DNA of 64,000 bases from Nitrosomonas sp. (GTDB lineage: Bacteria > Pseudomonadota > Gammaproteobacteria > Burkholderiales > Nitrosomonadaceae). The translations under genes and the position numbers were made by a program. The stretch covers positions 32,069 through 96,068 of the forward strand of contig NZ_JADZAJ010000031.1 of the NCBI RefSeq assembly GCF_020852615.1. The letters are read 5' to 3'. Below are positions 1-8,535 of the stretch, piece by piece. Under the pieces are notes generated by a model, which was not told the origin of the DNA, made no database searches, and saw only the letters and a list, made by a program, of their open reading frames with translations. How positions within the stretch are numbered: position 1 is the first letter of the stretch; every line of letters begins with the position of its first letter.

Positions 1-251
1 TCAACACCAAACAGTGTCAATAACGGCGTGGTCAGCGTTATCATCCAGGAAATGGAAGCAAGCAGCAGAAGGCGCATGATCAGCGCCAGAGAAAGACCGG
101 TGATACGTGCTTTCCCGCGCTGATGTGACGGCAGCTTATCCGTCAGTATCGCGATAAAAACCAGGTTATCGATCCCCAGTACGATTTCAAGAATAACCAG
201 CGTTGCCAGCCCCGCCCATGCAGCGGGATCAGCCAACCAATCAAAAAACAC
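1..251 (-). CDS. TerC-family integral membrane protein (N-terminal part)
   Basis: The reverse complement reads from a GTG at 251 off the left edge without a stop, giving about 83 residues. The segment [18 protein letters not shown], followed by [13 protein letters not shown] and a second hydrophobic helix, is the typical first part of TerC/YoaE-like membrane proteins, which carry acidic residues in membrane helices and are linked to metal ion export or resistance. The GTG start lies just before the conserved FDWLADP segment; no strong ribosome site is visible. The C-terminal part lies outside the window, so a fused CBS/CorC domain cannot be excluded. The family call is firm, the substrate is not. 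Confidence 0.8.
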   Translation of the reverse strand, partial: MFFDWLADPAAWAGLATLVILEIVLGIDNLVFIAILTDKLPSHQRGKARITGLSLALIMRLLLLASISWMITLTTPLLTLFGV

Positions 252-493
252 TTTTTTTGTAACCCGCGAATAAATTAAAGAATAGCAATCAAGGAGCTGA
301 AATACCCGGGTTCAAATGAACGCCCGGCCAGATAACAGCCAGACAAAATCAGGGTAATAATCCCGTTACCCTTATAAAACACAATAAACCAGACCTTTTA
401 TCAGATAACCAGAATTTACTGTGAAACCCACCACGGCGCAGCGCTTAATCACTCCACCATGCCTCTCAACAACTTGAACACAACTTATGCCGA

Positions 494-1561
494 TCAATCC
501 CCAAACACAGCTTCAATCGTCGACGCAGTCAGTATTCTTTCACCCCAGGACAATCGTGTTCGTGAATCTGCAGCTCTAACGCGGCTGCATGTAAATTCAT
601 TTAACGGGCCAAACTTCCGTTCCAGCAGCCACAGCAAGAATTCAGCTTCGCCCTCCAGCCGCCCTTCCTGATGCCCCTGCTCCAGCCCCTGCTCCAGACC
701 CTGCTCCAGCCCCTGCTCCAGCCCCTGCTCCAGCCCTTTCTGCAGTCCTTTTTGCAATCCCTCCCGTAGTCCTTCCTCAATTCCCTGCTGTTTCCAATCT
801 TTGGTCCAGTCCTTGACACGTTCTGAGAGCATACTTTTTACCTCCTGTAGGTCGTGAATTTTGTTAAAGCTGGCACCTGGCACCCTGCCCGGCAGAAAGA
901 CTCGTTTGAGCCAGATGACGAACGCCCGCCGTAACCCATCCTGTTCAGATGATTGTAACCAGGTGATCAGGGCTTGCAATACCCGTTCAACATCCTGCGG
1001 AGTGCAGCTGTTTTCCAATCTGAACAAGGCTGCTGTCAGGTTGCGCAGTTCCGCCAGTTCATGTTCATTGTAGCTGCCTTCATCCAGTAGCAGATAGGTG
1101 AGCTGCGGCCGGTAGCGATCCAATCCCCCAGGTGCAGGGAGGATCAGCTCTCCCATATCTACCGGTGCCTGCCAGCGGTTATCGCCATTGTACAAAACGA
1201 TTGGCAACACCGGCGGTAACTGTTCTCCGGTTTTGATGGATTCGCTGCGGATGAGATCCTGATAGAGCAAACCGACATAGGTCATGACACGTACCGCCAT
1301 AAACCAGTCTATGGTAGATTGAAATTCCAGCAGCAGGTAGACGTACAGCCATTCTCCCTCTTTACCTCGCCCCCGGCGCAAGCGCCAGACAATATCGTCC
1401 TGCCGTTCCCGCAAATCGTCGCTGACATAACTGCCGTTAACTTTTTCCAGCGTAGAAAAATCCAGCTCATGCACCCACTCTTCCCGCACAAAACCGCGCA
1501 GTAAGTCCGCCACCATCTCGGCATGGGAAAACAGCAGTTTATATCCGTGATCATGATCCAT
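494..1561 (-). CDS. Rpn-family recombination-promoting nuclease / putative transposase
   Basis: The 355-residue protein opens with DHGYKLLFSHAEMVADLL, the signature start of the YhgA-like/Rpn (Transposase_31) family. These are PD-(D/E)XK DNA endonucleases that in E. coli promote RecA-independent recombination. Candidate catalytic residues are D55/D56 and the E79-F-Q81 motif in LLLEFQS. After the nuclease domain (about 1-250) comes a low-complexity stretch of glycine-leucine tetrads with five identical GLEQ units, then a DUF4351-like tail (FLLWLLERKFGPL). The gene is monocistronic and looks intact. It may be a degenerate transposase relative rather than a mobile element, since no terminal repeats are visible. 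Confidence 0.85.
   Translation of the reverse strand: MDHDHGYKLLFSHAEMVADLLRGFVREEWVHELDFSTLEKVNGSYVSDDLRERQDDIVWRLRRGRGKEGEWLYVYLLLEFQSTIDWFMAVRVMTYVGLLYQDLIRSESIKTGEQLPPVLPIVLYNGDNRWQAPVDMGELILPAPGGLDRYRPQLTYLLLDEGSYNEHELAELRNLTAALFRLENSCTPQDVERVLQALITWLQSSEQDGLRRAFVIWLKRVFLPGRVPGASFNKIHDLQEVKSMLSERVKDWTKDWKQQGIEEGLREGLQKGLQKGLEQGLEQGLEQGLEQGLEQGHQEGRLEGEAEFLLWLLERKFGPLNEFTCSRVRAADSRTRLSWGERILTASTIEAVFGD
675..745 (-). repeat. 12-nt in-frame tandem repeat in Rpn gene
   Basis: The unit ccctgctccagc (GLEQ on the coding strand) is repeated about five times, with one unit carrying a gac variant, and is flanked by diverged GLQK/GLRE units. Because the unit is a multiple of three, copy-number change would lengthen or shorten the linker without a frameshift. 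Confidence 0.8.
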
Positions 1562-1990
1562 CGGGCGAGTGTAGCACTATAAAACTTTCGCAAACTGTTT
1601 CCAGATTATAAGTAATGGATATATCAACGAGTATCACAGCAATTCAGTGATCCGGTAGCTGAGGCCAACACGCACTATCTGCTCAAACTTTGGTTCAGCG
1701 TCACCAGGCAGAGTAAGCCATTTAGCACTTTTCCGTTGCGCGAGCGCACGCAATACCTATCGTACCAGGACAGCCTTGCCCGTTAGCCCTGTAAGTACCC
1801 CGGCTTTTTCTATTTTTAATGCCAAGCCTTCAAATAAATGAAAACATCTTCCGTCTCCATTAAGAGACCAACAATACCCAGCAAAAACAATCAATTATAG
1901 AAACCAGTGATTTTTATCACGAATTTCAGCGACATCCCTGTCGTTCAAGAAAATAATAATAAATATAATTTATTGATTATTAACAATTAT
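1562..1990. other. Intergenic stretch with a possible gene fragment
   Basis: No complete gene is seen. On the + strand an open frame without a start runs from about 1621 to a stop at about 1786. It includes THYLLKLWFSVTRQSKPF and PLRERTQYLSYQDSLAR, which read like real protein but were not recognised. It may be the remnant of a deleted gene. The remainder is AT-rich leader sequence for the gene at 2113. Confidence 0.3.
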
Positions 1991-1996
1991 TTTTAT

Positions 1997-2013
1997 TGGC
2001 ACGAATCATGCTT
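1997..2013 (+). promoter_or_regulatory. Sigma-54 (RpoN) -24/-12 promoter
   Basis: TTGGCACGAATCATGCTT has GG and GC separated by exactly 10 bases, with the canonical TGGCAC -24 element. It lies about 100 bases upstream of the FeeM-like gene in AT-rich DNA. A sigma-54 promoter implies an enhancer-binding activator, which is not encoded in this window. Confidence 0.7.
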
Positions 2014-2112
2014 GTAGTAAGAACATTATTTCAACAATTAATAATTCGTTTGTTTCCATTTTTCAGACCGGTCCTGCTCAGCCTGAAAAATTACCCATAA
2101 GGAGCACAGCTT

Positions 2113-3021
2113 ATGCAAGTCGTGAACTCATCCACACCAGCAGTCACAATACAAAATTTTCGATTAACAAACATTGCACCAGATTTTTATCCCTCCAGCC
2201 ATATTTCATTCGAACGCAGCAGCCCGCAACTCCTTTCCCTACAAAAACACCGCATACAACAGAACCCGGAAAATCATCAAAATCACGCTGTATCGGATTG
2301 TCTCCTGCAACGCAACGGTTACAGCATCCACCTGGTCAGTTCACTCATGCAGCGCATCAAAGCCAATACCCTTATCAAGCGCATGTATGCTTCGCGTGGA
2401 TACCAAACTGAAAGTGCCTCCGTTTTCTCAGCCGATCCTTCCCAATACACGCTCGAAGCACAACAATCCGGACAACTTATCGGCACACTGACGCTCGCTA
2501 TCGACACTGATACCGGACTGCTTGCCGATACCCTCTACCGGACAGAGCTGGATCAATTTCGCCGGCAAGGCCACAGGCTCTGCGAGCTATCCAAACTCGC
2601 ATTCAACCCGGAAAGCAGCTCAAAGGAAATTTTTGCCTCACTGTTCCACATGGCTTATATCTTTGCCCGCCACATTCATAATGTTGACGATGCTTTCATT
2701 GAAATCAACCCCCGCCACGCCGCTTTCTACAAACGGATGCTCGGATTCCGTCAGGTTGGTGAACTGCGCACCTGTCCGCGCGTGAATGCACCGGCAGTGT
2801 TACTCCATCTGGATCTGGCGTATATGAAAAAACAAATCGCCACTCAGGCGGAGCAGTTCGACCTCAAAACAAGGAGCATCTACCCGCATTTTCTTTCCCG
2901 AAATAAGGAAAGGGAAATTACCCGGCTCATTCAGTCAAAACAAACCAGCCACACCACACCGTTTCTCATTCACAAGTCAAACCCCACCAGCCACCACCCC
3001 AGTTACCTGCGACCGGCGTAA
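2113..3021 (+). CDS. FeeM-like long-chain N-acyl amino acid synthase (GNAT fold)
   Basis: The 302-residue protein has a poorly conserved N-terminus of about 75 residues, followed by a GNAT-like acyltransferase domain. Recognisable segments are KRMYASRGYQTESA, GQLIGTLTLAIDTDTGL, the ELSKLAFNP motif near residue 158 and FIEINPRHAAFYKRMLGF near residue 196, all characteristic of the FeeM/N-acyl amino acid synthase family. Known members move a long-chain acyl group from an acyl carrier protein onto an amino acid such as tyrosine. A good ribosome site (AGGAG) precedes the ATG. It stands alone behind a sigma-54 promoter, and the basic, serine/threonine-rich tail is unusual. The acyl donor and acceptor cannot be read from sequence. 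Confidence 0.75.
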   Translation: MQVVNSSTPAVTIQNFRLTNIAPDFYPSSHISFERSSPQLLSLQKHRIQQNPENHQNHAVSDCLLQRNGYSIHLVSSLMQRIKANTLIKRMYASRGYQTESASVFSADPSQYTLEAQQSGQLIGTLTLAIDTDTGLLADTLYRTELDQFRRQGHRLCELSKLAFNPESSSKEIFASLFHMAYIFARHIHNVDDAFIEINPRHAAFYKRMLGFRQVGELRTCPRVNAPAVLLHLDLAYMKKQIATQAEQFDLKTRSIYPHFLSRNKEREITRLIQSKQTSHTTPFLIHKSNPTSHHPSYLRPA

Positions 3022-3169
3022 AACCGGAATCCATAGCCACCCTGCACCGCCCCTAACCGCCAAAAACCTAAGGCTAATATCACGCTCCATCAGGATCCGC
3101 CCCAACATGTACCGGGACAAGGAGCACGGTATGCTTTAACCGTTTTTACTTTGTATCGGGAATACAGCT

Positions 3170-3766
3170 ATGGCACTGACAAAAGAAGATATTGCGGAAA
3201 TAAGGGAGTTGATTGAATAGAATTAGTGCCAAGCATCAGCACCGAGCCAGGTTGTCCTGGTAGATATTGTCGTCAATGATGCCTCCGAACCGGTACTGGA
3301 AGAAGCACTTAAAGATCGGTGCCTGTTAGGAGACAATCACACCTGCGCCCAACTGCTCACCCGCCATCTGCTGAATATGGCTGATTTTCTCCCGCTGCAG
3401 CAACGCATATTGAAGGAACGGCACGACCGGTGGGTACAATCGCCCTGACTGAAAAGCTGGAATCACCCGGGTGTTGTGCACAACGTATTGAAGAAAAACA
3501 GCCTCGCTATATTGGTGAGCTGAAACAGATATTGACCTGCAGGATACGCACCATACCCGCCATGTATTGATATTGGCAGCCATTATTCTTGGCAACGCTG
3601 ATTACCCGGCACCACAAACGATGGGCAGTGTATTTACCCTGCTTCGGGAATTGCAGCACACCAGTATGAAGCAATCAACCGAAAAATTGTCCACGCAATC
3701 AGCCAGCACTCTCCCCAGGATTTTCGCCAATTCGCACAAGAAATCAGTTATTACGCCGAGCTGTAA
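3170..3766 (+). pseudogene. Decayed, unidentified gene remnant
   Basis: A start-like ATG with MALTKEDIAEIRELIE stops after 16 codons. Further open stretches then follow in different frames: VVLVDIVVNDASEPVLEEAL, CAQRIEEKQPRYIGELKQIL, HHTRHVLILAAIILGNADYP and IVHAISQHSPQDFRQFAQE, ending at a TAA at 3764-3766. The pieces are in order but broken by several frameshifts and stops, as expected for an old pseudogene or several fragments. The product family was not recognised. Confidence 0.4.
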
Positions 3767-4097
3767 TTCTCCCACTGGAATTGCACCAACCAAAATTTCC
3801 CATGTTGTCATTACGACTGCGCTGCATAGCAGAAAGCAACCCCACCTTACTGCCCCATCATTGAGAATGTCGTAAGCGTGAAGCAATTAGTACCTTTATT
3901 ACCGTTACCCTCCTGGATTGCTTCCTGCTTTCCGCTTTGTTTCAAAATCATCTCTCAGCAATAAAGGCACAAGAAGCGCTTATGACAAACTTTTAAAAAC
4001 ACCTTAATTCTCAATTAATTCACAGTTATGCCGTGATAAAACCAAGGGAAAACTCTTTTCTCTGTTTATCCACATTGTGAATCAAACGAGGTGTTTT

Positions 4098-5087
4098 ATG
4101 AACCAATCACGTACACTTCCGCCTGCATTAACAGGTAATAAAAGCCATTTATCCGAACAGGCACGTAAAGAAATTCAGGCGCTCAATGGCGCCCGACCAA
4201 AAGAATTTTTCCTGCAGGTATCAGGAGCATGGGTTGTTATTATTGCAACCATCATGCTTGCTATTCATCTTGATACCATCTGGATGACATTGCTTGCCCT
4301 GCCAATTATCGCCACACGCGTCAATATTCTGGGATTATTAGTGCATGAACAGGTACACCAGCTCGGTTTACGAGGACAGTATGGTGACATTCTGGCAAAC
4401 GTCCTGGCAGCCTACCCTATCGGGATTACGGTAGAAGATTACGCCAGGGTACATTTATCTCACCACAAATACTACTTTACCGAAGATGATCCGGATTTTT
4501 TGCGTAAATCCGGGCCGGATTGGACGTTTCCCATGCCAGGCCCGCATTTAATCAAGCTGTTATTAAGTGATTTATGTGGATTAAGTTTTTACCGAATCCT
4601 GAAGGGCAAACGCCTGGAAAACAAACAGATTTACAAGCGCCCGCACCCTGTCCCCAAATGGTTGCGACCTGCTTTTTACATCGGGCTGGCTGTCCTGTTG
4701 ACCTGTTTTGAACTATGGCCGGTATTTCTGGTGTATTGGCTACTGCCACTCATGACATTTACACCCCTGGTTGTACGTCTCGGGGCAATTTGCGAGCATG
4801 TGTACAACCTGCCTCAAGCTAAAGTTATCGAATCCTCCCCGCTTATTATTCTGCGCTGGTGGGAAAAATTACTGTTACCCAATCTCAATTTTGCACTGCA
4901 TGCCTACCATCATTTCTTCCCGGGAGTGGCCTGGTGCAACCTGCCCAAAATACACAACATATTTGAACGGGAAAATATGATTAATAAAGAAGCCGTATTT
5001 TACGGTTATTGGGCATACTTAAAATACTTACAGGCCCCCTTAACCGATGATCACGAAGCCATCATCAATACCGCTGTCTCTGAATAG
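4098..5087 (+). CDS. Membrane fatty acid desaturase
   Basis: The 329-residue membrane protein carries the three histidine boxes of di-iron acyl desaturases: HEQVHQ at 83-88, HLSHH at 119-123 and HAYHHFF near 270. Hydrophobic helices lie near 42-75 and 190-235. Such enzymes insert double bonds or hydroxylate acyl chains using oxygen and an electron carrier. The track start at 4077 (GTG) is probably too early, because the ATG at 4098 follows a GAGG ribosome site. It converges on the coupled thioester reductase/acyl-AMP ligase pair, suggesting a shared acyl pathway, though the lipid substrate is unknown. Confidence 0.85.
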   Translation: MNQSRTLPPALTGNKSHLSEQARKEIQALNGARPKEFFLQVSGAWVVIIATIMLAIHLDTIWMTLLALPIIATRVNILGLLVHEQVHQLGLRGQYGDILANVLAAYPIGITVEDYARVHLSHHKYYFTEDDPDFLRKSGPDWTFPMPGPHLIKLLLSDLCGLSFYRILKGKRLENKQIYKRPHPVPKWLRPAFYIGLAVLLTCFELWPVFLVYWLLPLMTFTPLVVRLGAICEHVYNLPQAKVIESSPLIILRWWEKLLLPNLNFALHAYHHFFPGVAWCNLPKIHNIFERENMINKEAVFYGYWAYLKYLQAPLTDDHEAIINTAVSE

Positions 5088-5127
5088 GATTCATCCAGAA
5101 ATCCAGAAGGAGAGTTATTTCAGCAGC

Positions 5128-6243
5128 TTAGCCCGAATAAGTTGCTGAAAGGTAATGATCAATTACCGGGCTCAGGAATTCATCCGGGCACGGCAAAACA
5201 AAACCAGCATTTTTAAGAATTTCACATGTCTCTGTATTGGTAAATACCTGATTCTCTGTGTAATTCAGAAAAACAGGCAATACACTGACAGAACGTCTGA
5301 TTTTTCGGGGAAGAAAAGGGAGGACGCTGCTCACCAGGAGCCTGAACCAGAAAACAGGCAAGATATATTCACGTGGAACAGACAACCCCTTTTCCCTGAA
5401 TTTCCGGCTTGCCATTGCTCTTGCCTTTTCAAGAGAAGTCACATTTTGGGGGCCGGCACATAAATGTAATATTTTACCGATTGTCGCAGGATTTCTGCTG
5501 GACCAGGAAATCACCCGGGCAACGTAATCAACAGGAATTGCATCTACATATCGATCAGAAATATCAGGTATCACCCCCCAGGTGCGGCGACCGGTAATAA
5601 ATTCAAGTAAAAAGTAAAAAATCTGAAAATGCAGTACATACCCTGTCTGACTGTTTCCTACAATCATACTGGGCCGGTGGATGGTCACAGGCATACCTTG
5701 CTCAACCCCTGCTCTTAGTACTGATTCCGCCTCAGCCTTGGATTGCTCATATGTATTATGAAATTCTCTTGGCTCATCCAGCCATCTCTCAGGCAATGGC
5801 TCACGCCGTTTACCTCCTACTCCGACAGTACTTACCACCTCTATTTTTTTCAACAAACTGTTTTTACAGCTTAATTGCGCCAGTTGCAGCACATGCTCTG
5901 CTGCAGTTACTGCCGCCAGGCGTGCCCGCTCAAGCGGATGATTCATGCGTACACTGGCAGCGCTATGGATAATATGCGTAACCTGCTCCCCCAGTCCTAC
6001 AAATCTATCCGGGGACAGCCCCAACTTTTCCTGCTCAACATCTCCACACACGAAATCTATCCTGCCAGCAGCCTCTGCATTGATTCCGAGCGATGCCGTC
6101 AGCCATGCAGCCCGCTTCTGTAAAGCGACATCATTCTCAGCGCGAACCAGCAAAACCAGCTGATTTTGAGAATCTGCCAGGAGTTCTCTGACAACAGCAC
6201 TGCCAAGCACACCTGTGGCGCCAGTAATAAAATAAGTATTCAT
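5128..6243 (-). CDS. NAD(P)-dependent thioester/fatty acyl reductase (extended SDR)
   Basis: The 371-residue Rossmann protein has the nucleotide-binding TGATGVLG at 7-14, HSAA at 93-96 and the catalytic Tyr165-x3-Lys169 in NTYEQSKAE. The layout matches the NAD-binding-4 group (male sterility/thioester reductase domains), which reduces acyl-CoA or carrier-bound acyl thioesters to aldehydes or alcohols. Its ATG overlaps the stop of the upstream ligase (ATGA), so the two are very likely translated together. The AMP-ligase plus reductase pair resembles a carboxylic acid reductase split in two, without a visible carrier domain. Confidence 0.75.
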   Translation of the reverse strand: MNTYFITGATGVLGSAVVRELLADSQNQLVLLVRAENDVALQKRAAWLTASLGINAEAAGRIDFVCGDVEQEKLGLSPDRFVGLGEQVTHIIHSAASVRMNHPLERARLAAVTAAEHVLQLAQLSCKNSLLKKIEVVSTVGVGGKRREPLPERWLDEPREFHNTYEQSKAEAESVLRAGVEQGMPVTIHRPSMIVGNSQTGYVLHFQIFYFLLEFITGRRTWGVIPDISDRYVDAIPVDYVARVISWSSRNPATIGKILHLCAGPQNVTSLEKARAMASRKFREKGLSVPREYILPVFWFRLLVSSVLPFLPRKIRRSVSVLPVFLNYTENQVFTNTETCEILKNAGFVLPCPDEFLSPVIDHYLSATYSG

Positions 6244-8135
6244 ATAAAAAAAATAACGGGGTCTCTATTAACCACAGTGCCACAATTATTCGTATCGGGC
6301 TGCTTATGTTTGTTTGTTTCGCCGGTACCACATTCAAGGTTTTCAAAATAAGCCGAAAATCGTTGAGTAATCATGTTGCGGCGCACCTTCATGTTGACAG
6401 TTAATTCGCCACCACCAACTGTAAAAGGCTCACCTGTTATGCCAATGCAGACCGGTCGCTGATAAAAAGGCAGATCACCCAGTACGATATCGATATCATT
6501 TCTCCAAGATTGATACAGCCTGGTTTTTAGAGTGTTTTCCAGATCCTTAAATATTTTTATCTGAGAGCCCGGATCAATTCTTTGTGTGTATTTCTCCAAA
6601 TCAACAACAATAATCGCAACAATCCTGCCGGATGGGCGCTGAAAAACAACACTTTGTTCTACGCAGGCGATACGTTTGAGCCGTTCCTCTATTCTTTCCG
6701 GTGATATCCATTTTCCGGCTGCCGTCTTGAAAACATCACCTTTCCTTCCAATTAATGAAAGAAATCCTGCTTCATCCAACTGGCCCAGATCACCGGTATA
6801 CCAATAACCATCCGCAGAGAAACGCAAACTACTCTCGGCCTGGTTTCCCTGGTAACCGCTAAAAACACCCGGCCCGCGTACCAGCACCTCTCCATCTTCC
6901 GAAAGCTTCACCTCATTGGGCGACAATGGCTTGCCAACCGTACCCAGTTTCCGGCAAGCAGGGCGATTAACAGCAACCGGAACCACATTTTCGCTAATCC
7001 CATAAACCTCATAGACTGGCAGTCCAATTGCTTCATACCATTCCAGTAACCAGACCGGCATTGCCGCTGATCCACTGACAACATAACGTATTCGTGAACC
7101 AAAAATCAGGCGCAAACGGTCTAGCAGTATGTAATCCGCCAGCTTCAAGAAAAGCGAATCCGTTATCCCGGGCCGATAATTCTCCGCCTGTCTCATTACT
7201 GCGCGCTTATGGCCCGTTCGTATTGCCCATTGCCCCAGTTTGCGGATGGGCCAGATCCGGCATTCAATGCGCTCAACAATGCCTGAGCAGACACGTTCAA
7301 ATACTTTGGGTACACCAATCAGAATATCCGGATTAACCTGCCCGATATAACGCATCAGATCACGCGGATTACTCAGTATGTAACTGGATGTACCGGTTTT
7401 TATTGCACAAAAATTGACAATGCGCTGAAAAAGATTGGCCAGTGGCAACCAGCATAAAAATATCGTTTTCTCATTAAAGCCATCAAATACGCCCGTGATA
7501 GCGTCAATCGCAATAACAACTTGTGCATGGGAAAAAGCAATTGCCTTGGGCATGCCTGTCGTACCGGAAGAAAATACAATAACCGCTTCATCTTGCGGCT
7601 CTGCAGTCTGGAAATTTACGGATGCTCCAGCTACTCTGTTTGCCAACAGATCAGCCATGCATAATTCATTCTTTTGCAGTGATCCTTCTTCAAAAAAAAT
7701 AAACAGACTGATTTGTCGAAGAGTATCTGAAGAGATCTTTGCTAAAACAGATCTGTTCTGGACAAACAAAGCGGCAGGGGCGAGATTCTTAACTACATGG
7801 TTAAGCTGGTCGATGGGGTATTCCGGATCAATTCCGGCAACCCCCCCCCCTATTGACAGCGCCCCTAACTGTGCATATTCCCAATAAAGTGAAGTAGGCG
7901 CTATGATACCAATGCGATCACCTTTCCTGATATCAGCACTGACTAACGCAGCACCAACTGTTCCGACAGCCTGTGCAAACTGTTGCCAGCTGGTTGACTG
8001 CCAGCTGCCGCCATGATCCAGAGTATAAAATGCTGCTGTATCCGGCGCCGCATGGCAACGCATTGCCAGCAAATCCGGCACTGTCCTGATCTTGTTATCC
8101 GTATAGGTACCGCTTTTAGTTTTATTGCTCAACAC
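6240..8135 (-). CDS. Long-chain acyl-CoA/acyl-AMP synthetase (ANL superfamily)
   Basis: This adenylating enzyme of about 631 residues has the P-loop SSGTTGMPK near 189-197, the YEVYGISE motif, YWYTGDLG and GRKGDVFKTAAGKWISPE, and the GGGELTVNMKVRR segment typical of long-chain fatty acyl-CoA synthetases. It activates a carboxylic acid with ATP. The track ORF begins at 8243, but the first 36 residues do not match the family; the GTG at 8135 after AAAGAGAT gives a normal N-terminus. The stop overlaps the start of the reductase gene (ATGA). A C-terminal extension of about 30 residues after the usual end is not a carrier domain. Confidence 0.8.
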   Translation of the reverse strand: MLSNKTKSGTYTDNKIRTVPDLLAMRCHAAPDTAAFYTLDHGGSWQSTSWQQFAQAVGTVGAALVSADIRKGDRIGIIAPTSLYWEYAQLGALSIGGGVAGIDPEYPIDQLNHVVKNLAPAALFVQNRSVLAKISSDTLRQISLFIFFEEGSLQKNELCMADLLANRVAGASVNFQTAEPQDEAVIVFSSGTTGMPKAIAFSHAQVVIAIDAITGVFDGFNEKTIFLCWLPLANLFQRIVNFCAIKTGTSSYILSNPRDLMRYIGQVNPDILIGVPKVFERVCSGIVERIECRIWPIRKLGQWAIRTGHKRAVMRQAENYRPGITDSLFLKLADYILLDRLRLIFGSRIRYVVSGSAAMPVWLLEWYEAIGLPVYEVYGISENVVPVAVNRPACRKLGTVGKPLSPNEVKLSEDGEVLVRGPGVFSGYQGNQAESSLRFSADGYWYTGDLGQLDEAGFLSLIGRKGDVFKTAAGKWISPERIEERLKRIACVEQSVVFQRPSGRIVAIIVVDLEKYTQRIDPGSQIKIFKDLENTLKTRLYQSWRNDIDIVLGDLPFYQRPVCIGITGEPFTVGGGELTVNMKVRRNMITQRFSAYFENLECGTGETNKHKQPDTNNCGTVVNRDPVIFFI

Positions 8136-8535
8136 GATTATCTCTTTTTCAGGAAGTTTGACCCAGCCCGCCACTGCCAATCGTATCTGTAGTTTGGTTA
8201 CCCGAAAAAACAGAGACAACACAGGTAAATCAACCCTGTTCACCCTGTTAAAATTTTATGCCGGGCTGCTCAACCCGACAGGTTTCACAAAGGTGAAAGT
8301 GGCACAGACTGTCTCAATCTCCTGGATTTTCAGTGACACCATATTGCCATCACTGCGAAGAAATTAGCTTTTGGCTGTAACCACAACCACAAACGAAATA
8401 GGGTGGAAAGCAGAAGGTCAGGCTGATACGGCAATCCGATGCCCCCGTCATTACCGCTAACACCGCCAGATTACTTTCTGCTACTCATCCATGGTACTTG
8501 CAGTTATATGCCGAAGTCAGTTATACAGCTATTCC
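8136..8535. other. Intergenic region upstream of the acyl ligase
   Basis: About 400 bases between two leftward genes. On the minus strand a 28-codon open frame (MVSLKIQEIETVCATF...) ends quickly at TAA and could be a gene fragment, but nothing more is supported. No convincing promoter was recognised. Confidence 0.3.

Noticed and set aside
675-745. CRISPR-like regular repeat
   Set aside because: The 12-base units are directly adjacent without spacers and encode an in-frame peptide repeat.
8420-8450. Possible third sigma-54 site before the acyl ligase (minus strand)
   Set aside because: GG and GC are 10 bases apart but the -24 box is GGGCA rather than TGGCA and the distance to the start is about 300 bases.
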